From: Norana najaformis
Taxonomy: Eukaryota; Annelida; Clitellata; Crassiclitellata; Hormogastridae
Reading direction: 5' to 3'
DNA: 64,000 nucleotides
Assembly (NCBI GenBank): GCA_964023275.1
Contig: OZ029927.1
Coordinates: forward strand, 24,546,831-24,610,830
Part shown: positions 55,319 through 64,000 of the stretch, one piece after another
Layout of the letters: every line of letters starts with the position of its first letter
How positions within the stretch are numbered: the stretch's first letter is position 1
Program-made: the position numbers and the translations under genes
The notes under the pieces: model-generated
What the model saw: only the letters and a program-made list of their open reading frames with translations
What the model was told of the DNA's origin: nothing
Databases searched by the model: none

Positions 55319-55848
55319 AAAAATTGCTACGCTTCGTGTGTTAAGCAACCTTAGAATCTAATGTTCGCACATAAAAATTAAACTGCACATTCTCAAAAGA
55401 GAATCAGTAAAGATTTTAAAAATAAGTGACTTAGTTAAAATGTCCTTTCTAATCATTAGTCTGTTGAGAACACAAATTGTTCGAAACAGTAGTCTATCAT
55501 CAAGCACGTTCTCGATGATAACGACTTCAAACATAACAAATATAAAAGATGTTGTCCTTCTGTAATATTAGGCCTATTTCGTATACTCAGTGAAATGAGG
55601 TATCGTGAGTAAAATAGGTAGGGTAGTATAAGATAAGGTTAAGAACAGCATGATAAGCAGATGCCACTTAGAAAAGCACAAAACTTATACTGCAGCGGAA
55701 CTGTTCACTAAGGCAAATCTTAGCGGAATAGCAATAAATGTCTTGAGCAGCGAAGGGTAGGACTTTGAGCCATGGCAAAACTTCGTCAAAGCGAAGTCCA
55801 TGCACACGTAATGTGGCTCCGCGGACGTTCCTCCTCCGAGTCGCTTAT

Positions 55849-58800
55849 TTACTGCTTAGAAAGTTGACGAGCTTGGTAGTACTCGACAAACTCCTGCTGA
55901 GTTACCTGGCGGTCCCTGTCTCTGTCAGCCTGCCTCACGAAATGCTGAAAACATTAAAAGCAAAGCATGAGCTCAAGTAAAAAAGGGAGATGCTTTTTTT
56001 GCAAAATAACATTTAACCAGCATGACACTGGCGTCTGCAGGCACTGTATATCCATATAAAAATGCGTCATTCACCGGAACTAACACGCTTGAAGACAGTA
56101 GCTTCTCATTATGATCGGAGTAAATTCGAGTGCAGCATTTCGATACAGTAGGGCACTACAAAGTCCAAAACTGCAAATCTGCAGTGTGTTGAGAACTCGA
56201 TCACCCGATTGGCGACACAAAATCGTAGGTGTGCTCACGTCATACATGTAATAAAAAGTCAAAAAATGGCCGCCTGGAAGGTCCAGGATATCTTGAAAGA
56301 AGCCTCTCCTTACACGCAAGATTCTCTCAACATACAAACCTAACTACTTCCGACGTCTTACTTAGAGATCTTCCAGCAACCAGATTTCAGAGATCAGCTA
56401 CACAAAAACCATTTGCTTCTCCCTGATATCAGGCTCACTCGGGTGAAGTTTCCTGCGGTGAATTCAACAATTCGACACCAGCCATCATCCAACACCGATG
56501 AGGTTAGAATAGATTAGGCAAATTGCATTGGGCCGTTATAAAAATATCTTAAATTGCCTAATGAGACAACACTTACGGCTGCCTCCTGTCTGATGCGTTC
56601 ATCGTCCAATCTCTCTTGGCTTTCTTGACTGTCTCTGTAACGTCTAAGTGCCAACTCTACGTCTCTGGCTGGAATTTGACCTCTCCCGTCTATGTCAACC
56701 TCCTGGAAGGCCCTCTGGAGAGCTCTTCTGATCTGAGCCCCTGCCAATCTTTGAGCAAGTAGACGAGACTGGTAGTATTGGACGAACTCCTGTTGGGAGA
56801 CCTGGCGGTCCTTGTCTCTTTCAGCCTGGCTGACGAAATGCTAAAAAAATCAAGAAAAAGCATGAACTCTAAGGGAGTAATGAGTTGTTTTGTGTCATTC
56901 TCGACTCCAGTGTAACATTTAACCAGCATGTCACTGGTGCAGGCAAGGCACTGTATTTGCATACAAAAACGCAGGCGTAGCTTGTAGTATGGTCAGGTTA
57001 AAACTCGACTACTGCAATTTAATACAGTGTGACATAATAAAACCCCACATTGCCAAACTGCCACATGTTGTGAACTATTAGTGAAACAAACCCATAGGTG
57101 AATTCACACTATTAATGCATTAAAAAGCTAGAATGGCAGCCTATCAGGTTCAGAATCTCTTAAAAGATTGTTCCCTTTTCACACAAGATTATTTTTCAAC
57201 ATATCAACCTGCTTAGTTGCGTTGCCTTCCTTACAGCGCTGCTAGAAGCTCCGGACTCTACGATCGGCTACAAAAAGCTGCTTGTCTCTCCACATGTAAA
57301 GAGTATAGGTCTAAGTTCTTCCGAGGCGGATGCAAGAAGCCATCGTCCAAAACTTATGAGGTTATATTACACAGGCCGCTTTAAAGATACTTTGAATTGC
57401 ATAACTAGACATGACTTACGGCTGCCTCCTGTCTGATGCGCTCATCGTCCAATCTCTCTTGGCCTTCTTGACTGTCTCTGTAACGTCTCAGTGCCGCATC
57501 GACTTCTCTGGCTGGAATTTGACCTCTCCTATGTCTGTCGACCTCCTGAAAGGCCCTCTGAAGAGCTTGTCTTAACTGAGTCTGTGCCAATTGCTGAGCC
57601 TGTAGACGAGACTGATAGTATTGGACGAACTCCTGTTGGGCGACCTGGCGATCCTCGTCTCTTTCAGCCTGTCTGGCGAAATGCTGAAAAAATTTAACCA
57701 AAACATTAACTCTAAAGAAGCAAGGGAATTGGTTTTTATACTTTTGGGGTGACGGTAAACACTTAATATAATTTACTTAATATGCCAACGCTTTTGACAA
57801 AATATCATTTTCCAGCTAAAAGCAACGCATAACGGGAACATATGAGAACAGTCTTTGTAGCATAATCAGAAGAAAACCCGACTACTGTTATTCGCTGCTA
57901 TATGGTATTACCAGGTCTAACACTGTCAAACTCCTATGAGTCGAAAACTCGATGGCCCGACCGATGACAAAAACATAGTTGTGGTAAAGTCGCCTCAGTA
58001 ATGGAAAACCAACATTGACTGTCTGTCAGGTCCAGAATAAATTACAAAGTGTCTCTCCTTGAACAGAAGACTCTCTCAACTAATAAACCTGCCTCTTTCT
58101 GACGTCTTGCTTAGTGGGCTAAGAGCCACCTAGATTTCGGCGATTGACTGTGCAAAAAACCGTTTGTCGCTTTTTCATGTAATCGACTATCGAAAGAATT
58201 TTTCCGAGTCGGATTCAACAATTCTGCATCAGCCATCATCTATCCCAGATGCCGTCAAAATTGCAATGGACCGCTATTAAAATAACTTGAAATGCATAGC
58301 TAGACAACACTTACGGCTGCCTCCTGTCTGAGACGTTCATCGTCCAATCTCTCTTGGCCTTCTTGACTGTCTCTGTAACGTCGAAGTGCCAACTCTACGT
58401 CTCTGGCTGGAATTTGACCTCTCCTGTCTCTGTCGACCTCCTGAAAGGCCCTCTGGAGAGCTTGTCTGATCGGAGCTCCTGCCAATCTCTGAGCCAGTAG
58501 ACGAGACTGGTAGTGTTGGACGAACTCTTGTTGGGAGACCTGGCGGTCCCTGTCTCTCTCAGCCTGGCTCACGAAATGCTTCAAAAATGAAAACCAAACC
58601 ATGAAATCAAAGTAAGTAACAGTACTGATATTTACACTCTTCGGGTGAGGGTAAAATATAAATTTCTTTAAAAATTATTATGCTACCGCTTCTTCCAAAA
58701 CATCAATTCCCAGATAAAAGCCATGCATAGCGAAAACTTATAGGAACAGTCGTTGTAGAGTACTCGGAAGGAAACTCGACTTGTGTAATTCGCAATCATA

Positions 58801-61800
58801 TGGAATTTCAAATACTAGTATTGAAAAACTGCAATCTCTCCAAAACTCGATGGTCCGACTGTTGAAAAAACTGACAGATGTGGCAACGTCGCCTAAGTAC
58901 TGGGAAAGCTATATTGGCTGTCTGGCAGGTTAGGAATCAATTACAAACTGTCTTCTTACATACAAGACTCTCTCAACATTTTAAAATGCTTACTTGCGAC
59001 GTCCTACTGAGTGTGCTAACTTCCACCCAGATTTCGGCGATCAGCTACACAAAAACCATTTGCCTCTATTTGATGTCAGTGTAATGAGGTGATTGATCTC
59101 CCAAAACGGATTTAGAAATTATGCACCAGCCATCATCCAATACAGATCAGGTTAGAAGAAATTAGACAGATTGCAATGGGACACCATAAAAATATTTTAA
59201 ATTGCATAACTAGAGATGACTTACGGCTGCCTCCTGTCTGATGCGTTCATCGTCTAATGTCTCTTGGTGTTCTTCACTGTCTCTGTAACGTCTCAGTGCC
59301 AACTCAACATCTCTGGCTGGGATCTGACCTCTCCTGTCTCTGTCAACCTCCTGGAAGGCCCTCTGGAGAGCTTGTCTGAGCTGAACCTCTGCCAATCTCT
59401 GAGCCTGTAGACGAGACTGGTAGTGTTCGACGAACTCCTGTTGGGACACCTGGCGGTCCTTGTCTCTCTCAGCCTGGCTCACGAAATGCTGAAATATAAA
59501 AACGAAACCATGAACAAGACGGTAAAGGATATGGTTTTATACTAATGGGAAGACGGTAACCTACAAATTTCATTGAATTCGCAGGCAACTGCCGCTGGCA
59601 AAATATCATTTTTCAGATAAAGGCCTCGAATAAAAAATGAAAAGTCTTTGTAGTGTAGTAAGGAGAAAACCGACTACTCTAATTCGCTGTTCTACAGCAC
59701 CACAAGGCCTAATGTTACTAATCTCTCCAAACTTCGATGGCCCGATTGATGACGAAAGCCGAGAGGCGTGCTAACGGTGCCTCAGTATTGGAAAACCTAC
59801 ATTAGCTCTCTGTCAGGATCAAGACAACAGCTTTCCTTGCATAATAGAATCTCTCAACATATAAACTTACCTACTTGCGACTTCGTTCGTAGCGGGAAAA
59901 CATCGACAACTGCTCCTGTGATAAGTTGCACAAAAACCAATTCCCTTTCCCTGAGTTCAGCACCATAGGGTGATTGATATCCCGAGAAGGATTGGGCGAT
60001 TCTTCCTCAGCCAAAATCCAGCTCAGGTGATGTTAAAAGAGATTTGACAGAATGCAATGGGATGCTATAAAAATATTTTGAATGGCATAACTAGACATGA
60101 CTTACGGCTGCCTCTTGTCTGATGCGTTCATCATCCAATTTCTCTTGGCCTTCTTGAATGTCTCTGTACCGTCTTAGTGCCGCATCCACTTCTCTGGCTG
60201 GGATTTGACCTCTCCTGTGTTTGTCGACCTCCTGAAAGGCTCTCTGGAGAGCTTGTCTGATCGAAGCTCCTGCCAATCTCTGAGCAACTAGACGAGACTG
60301 GAAGTGTTCGATGAACTCCTGTTGGGAGACCTGACGGTCCCTGTCTCTCTCAGCCTGTCTTTGGGAGACCTGGCGGTCCCTGTCTCTCTCAGCCTGTCTT
60401 TCGGAGACCTGGCGGTCCCTGTCTCTCTCATCCTGTCTTTGGGAGACCTGACGGTCCCTGTCTCTCTCAGCCTGTCTTTCGGAGACCTGGCGGTCCCTGT
60501 CTCTCTCATCCTGTCTTTGGGAGACCTGACGGTCCCTGTCTCTCTCAGCCTGTCTTTCGGAGACCTGGCGGTCCCTGTCTCTCTCAGCCTGTCCTTGGGA
60601 GACCTGGCGGTCCCTGTCTCTCTCAGCCTGTCTTTGGGAGACCTGGCGGTCCTCGTCTCTCTCAGCCTGTCTCACGAATTCCTAAAAAAATTAAGAGCAA
60701 AGGATGAACCCTAAAGGAGTAAAGAATTTGCTTAATATGATTTTCGATTCTAGTCTAACTTTTAGCCAGCATGTCACTGGTGTCTGCAATGCATTGTATT
60801 TACATACAAAAAGGCATGCATCAGCCAAACTTACATGTATGAAGACAATAGTTTGTTCTATGGTCATGGTAAAACTAGAGTAATGTAATTCAATACTCTA
60901 TGATACAATAAAGTACAACATTGCCAAACTAAAATGTGTTCTAAGCGATTGGTAAAACACACCGGCAGGTGCGTTCACGCTTAAACTGTGTTGATAAAGC
61001 TCTAAAGGCTGCTTGTGTGGTCAAAAATCTCTTGAAAGATGCCTCTCTTTCCACTCAAGACCTTCTGAGCATATCAACCTGCTTGCTTGCTTCTTTCGAA
61101 GGCTTGTAGCATGCTCTGCACCAGCCATGGTCCAATACTGATGAGGTAAGATAAGACAGAATGCAAAGGACCGTTATAAAAATGTTGAATTGCTTAAAGA
61201 AAACTCACGGCTGCCTCCTGCCTGATGCGTTCATCATCCAATGCTTCTTGGTTTTGTTCGCTGTCTCTGTAACGCCTCAGCGCCAATTCTACGTCTCTCG
61301 CTGAGATTTGACCTCTCCTGTCTCTGTCGACCTCACGGAAGGCCCTCTGGAGAGCTTGTCTGATCTGAGCTCCTGCCAATCTCTGAGCACGTAGACGAGA
61401 CTGGTAGTGTTCGACGAACTCCTGTTGGGAGACCTGGCGGTCCCTGTCTCTCTCAGCCTGGCTCACGAAATGCTTCAAAAATGAAAACCAAACCATGAAT
61501 TCTAAGGAAGTAAGGGAACTGGTCTTTAAGGGTTTGGGAGCGACAATAAAATATAAATTTCATATAATATTCATGCAACCGCCAACTGCAAAAATACATT
61601 ATTTTTCCAGATAAGGGACAAGTACAACTGGAGCTTATAAGGACAGTCGTTGTAATGTAGTTAGAAGAAAACTTGACTACTGTAATTCGCTGACATATGG
61701 CATTACAGGGACTAGTATTGCCAAACTGCAATCTATCCAAAACTCAATGCCTCGAGTGATTACAAAAACCGAGAAGTGTTGTAAAGTCCCTTCAGTACTG

Positions 61801-63284
61801 GAAAACCCACAATGCCTGTCTGTCGGTAGGGTTCGGAAACAGTTACGAAGTGGCTCTCTTTCCACACAAAACTCTCAGAACGTATAAGCTTGCGACGTCT
61901 TCCTTAGTGTGCTATCTGGACGATTAGCGATTAGCTATAAAAAAAAAACATTTGCCGCTCTTTGATATCAGCACTGAAGGGTATATTTTCTCAAGGCAGA
62001 TTCAGCAATTCTGCACCAGCCAACATTTAACCCAGATGAGGTCAAAATAGATTAAACAGACTGCAATGGACCGCAATTAAATTATTTTGAATTGCATAAC
62101 GAGACGTAACTTACGGCTGCCTCTTGTCTGAGACGTTCATCGTCCAATCTCTCGTGGCTTTCTTGACTGTCTCTGTAACGTCTCAGGGCCAAATCAACAT
62201 CTCTGGCAGGGATCTGACCTCTCCTGTCTCTGTCAACCTCCTGGAAGGCCCTCTGGAGAGCTCTTCTGAGCTGAGCCTCTGCCAATCTCTGAGCCTGTAG
62301 ACGAGACTGGTAGTAGTCGACGAACTCCCGTTGGGCGACCTGGCGGTCCTTGTCTCTCTCAGCCTGTCTCACGAAGTGCTAAAACAATGAAAACCGAAAC
62401 ATAAAGCCTAAGGTAGTAACCCGGTTGCTTTTCATACTTTTGCGATGAATATCAACCATAAATTTCATTTAATTTGTATGCCACCGCCACCCGCAAAAAC
62501 CGTTTATCCAGGTACAGGCCCAACATGCCGGAACACATGAGAAAAGTCTTTGTAGTGTAGTCAAAAGAAGACACGAATACTCTAATTCACTGTTATATGG
62601 CACTAGAAGGTCTAACACTGCCATACTGCAAAGAATCCAAATCACGGTGGCCCGATTGATGACAAAAGCCGTCAGGTGTGGTAACGTCTATACTGTACTG
62701 GGAAAGCTACTTTGATTGTCTGTCAGGACTAGAACCACTTACAACATGGCTTTCCTTACACACAAGACCCTCTCAACATATGAACTTATTAACATGCGAC
62801 GTCTTCCTGAGTGTGCTAACAGCCATCCCGACCTAAGCGATTGGATACACAAAAATCAGTTGCCTCTCCCTGATATCAGCGTTATCGGGTGATCTAACTA
62901 CAGAGGAGGATTCATGAATTATGCATCACGCATCATCCAGTGCAGATCAGGTTAGAATAGATAAGACAGACTGCAAAAGGGCGCTATAAAATATTTTCGA
63001 TTGAATGAGACAACACTTACGGCTGCCTCCTGTCTGATGCGTTCATCGTCCAATCTCTCTTGGCCTTCTTGACTGTCTCTGTAACGTCTTAGTGCCGCCT
63101 CCACTTCTCTAGCTGGAATTTGACCTCTCTTGTCACTGTCGACCTCCTGGAAAGCCCTCTCAAGTGCTTGTCTGATCTGGGCTCCTGCCAATCTCTGTGC
63201 AAGTAGACGAGACTGGTAGTGTTCGACGAACTCCTGTTGTGCGACCCGGCGGTCCCGGTCTCTCTCAGCTTGTCTCACGAAATG
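55849..63284 (-). CDS. EFh-4: giant multi-EF-hand protein, tandem-exon array (5' end outside window)
   Basis: Nine exons in minus-strand order: 63284-63021, 62378-62115, 61472-61209, 60681-60106, 59488-59225, 58578-58315, 57683-57420, 56840-56577 and the last, 55944-55849 (stop TAA). Seven are exactly 264 bases (88 codons), one is 576, and the last is 96. Every donor is GTAAGT- or GTGAGT-like and all introns are phase 0, giving at least 839 residues. Each full exon carries the second EF-hand of one pair (ERDRDRQVSQQE-type loop) and the first of the next (DRDRRGQIPARD-type loop), so splicing rebuilds EF-hand pairs: about 17 motifs here. The odd loops have acidic ligands at 1, 3, 5 and 12; the even loops have Arg at 5 and Asp at 12 and may bind poorly. 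The product is very rich in Arg, Gln and Glu, with no signal peptide visible. The first exon is missing: the first visible exon begins at an acceptor. Whether all exons are used in one transcript is inferred. Confidence 0.85.
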
Positions 63285-63500
63285 CTGAAAAAATTAAAAG
63301 CAAAGCATGAACCCTAGAGAACAAAAGGAGTTGCTTGGAGTGAATCTCGACTCAGACCTACTGCAATGCGTTTTATTTACATATAGTAAGATAATCATTA
63401 GTTAAACTTGCATGCATAAAAACAGTAGCTTCCATTACGGTCAGGGTAAAACTCGATTGCTGCAATTCAATACTGCATGACACTATAAACTAGAACACTT
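56990..63500 (+). repeat. Fossil LINE fragments repeated in EFh-4 introns
   Basis: The introns carry a diverged plus-strand (antisense to the gene) CR1-like piece. The clearest is at 61665-61860, which reads KLDYCNSLTYGITGTSIAKL then QSIQNSMPRVITKTEKC. Relatives are near 56085-56250, 56990-57150, 57866-58060, 58765-58950, 59660-59830, 60850-61010, 62565-62730 and 63430-63500. They sit at the same distance from each EF-hand exon, so they were copied along with the exons. Confidence 0.7.
60322..60672 (-). repeat. Coding 39-bp minisatellite inside an EFh-4 exon (9 units)
   Basis: Nine in-frame 39-bp units encode a 13-residue repeat, RQAERDRDRQVSQ with variants (A/D, Q/E, R/G). Sister exons have one copy of this segment, which is the second EF-hand's loop. 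The eight extra units account exactly for the 312 bases by which this exon exceeds 264. Units with 'RQDERDRDRQVSE'-type changes alternate with plain ones in the middle, so expansion was by two-unit steps. Confidence 0.95.
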
Positions 63501-64000
63501 CTTCTTCTCCTGCCTTCTGGCTGGAATTAATCCCTCCTAGGAGAGGGGTCAGCCACACGAATCCTTCTTTTCCATTTGTTTCTGTCTTCAGTATCTTATT
63601 TCTTCAATCTGAGGAGCTTTAGGTCTTGCTGAATCGTGTCTTCCCATCTCTACTTTTGTCGTCCACGACCGCGGGGTCCGTAAACCTCAGCTGTCATAAT
63701 TCTTTTAATGCAGTTTTCCTTCTCTCTCCCCAAAAGAATTATGACAGCTGAGATTTGCGGACGCCGCAGTCGTGGACAACACTGCCAATCTGCAATATGT
63801 TCACAACTATTGCATATTCTCACACGTAGATGTGTTCTCGGCCTTTATTTTTGATAAAGCTATAAAGACTGCTTGTAAGGACCAGAATCTCTTTTAAAAA
63901 ATCATTCTGCCAACGCAAGACTCTCAGAATAGCAATCTGCTTACTTAATTACCATAATTAATTAAATTAATTGATTAATTATTTAAATTGACTGATTAAT
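63285..64000. other. Right edge: EFh-4 intron, no exon seen
   Basis: No further 264-base exon is present to the end of the window, so the preceding exon lies outside. Contains an inverted repeat (63661-63777) and an AT-rich end made of ATTAATTA-type runs (63950-64000). Confidence 0.6.
63661..63777. repeat. Inverted repeat with 46-bp arms
   Basis: Left arm 63661-63706 and right arm 63732-63777 are reverse complements with 4 mismatches in 46; the spacer is 25 bases. The inner ends read 'gctgtcataattctttt'. A possible fold-back element or an inverted pair of element ends. Confidence 0.85.

Noticed and set aside
56690-56962. Minus-strand open frame starting inside the 56.8-kb intron
   Set aside because: A wrong-frame reading of the EFh-4 exon 56840-56577.
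60304-60714. Plus-strand frame with a VPVSLSLSFGDLA repeat
   Set aside because: Opposite strand of the coding 39-bp repeat; the minus frame continues the EF-hand exon with correct splice sites.

Overview
The window looks like nuclear DNA from an invertebrate animal. Genes are split by GT-AG introns, and a housekeeping GTPase with a metazoan-type exon structure is present. There are tRNA-derived SINEs, CR1/L2-like LINE 3' ends, minisatellites and microsatellites, with long AT-rich intergenic stretches. Species cannot be named from the sequence alone. No bacterial-type operons, rRNA or CRISPR arrays are present.

Layout. 0-6.5 kb is repeat-rich and gene-poor: LINE tails, an unclassified dispersed repeat and tRNA-like SINEs. 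6.5-6.9 kb is a 42-bp minisatellite. 7.4-8.9 kb encodes a C2H2 zinc-finger protein with three fingers. 9-15.6 kb is intergenic. 15.6-24.8 kb is a complete 12-exon GPN1 GTPase gene (355 codons, all splice phases consistent); intron 7 carries a 2-kb minisatellite. 24.8-29.2 kb is SINEs and a third minisatellite. 29.2-31.3 kb is a single-exon coding region for a membrane-anchored GH31 glycosidase resembling MYORG. 31.3-37.9 kb is mobile-element debris, including a 5'-truncated LINE with intact target-site duplications.

From 37.9 kb to the right edge lies a cluster of related EF-hand genes. EFh-1 (plus strand, 3 exons) is convergent to a minus-strand series. EFh-2 (40.0-41.2 kb) and EFh-3 (48.4-50.0 kb) are two-exon genes for proteins of 83 and 81 residues; each encodes one EF-hand per exon and has a TATA box. 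Between them sit three further copies of the first exon (42.5, 43.7, 44.6 kb) without their own last exon. A dead last exon lies at 53.4 kb. EFh-4 (55.8 to beyond 63.3 kb) is a giant relative in which an 88-codon phase-0 exon has been tandemly duplicated at about 0.9-kb spacing. Nine exons are visible, predicting at least 839 residues and about 17 EF-hands. One of these exons is further expanded by an in-frame 39-bp minisatellite.

The main points of interest are: (1) the EF-hand exon array and its growth by three routes (gene duplication, exon duplication, codon-level minisatellite); (2) surplus TATA-bearing first exons, two with LINE 3' ends inserted in their promoters; (3) fossil LINE fragments copied along with each EFh-4 exon; (4) three minisatellite arrays whose 42-bp unit is the A-box head of a tRNA-derived SINE. 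Gene names EFh-1 to -4 and SINE-1 to -3 are labels used only here. No transcript or database evidence was available.
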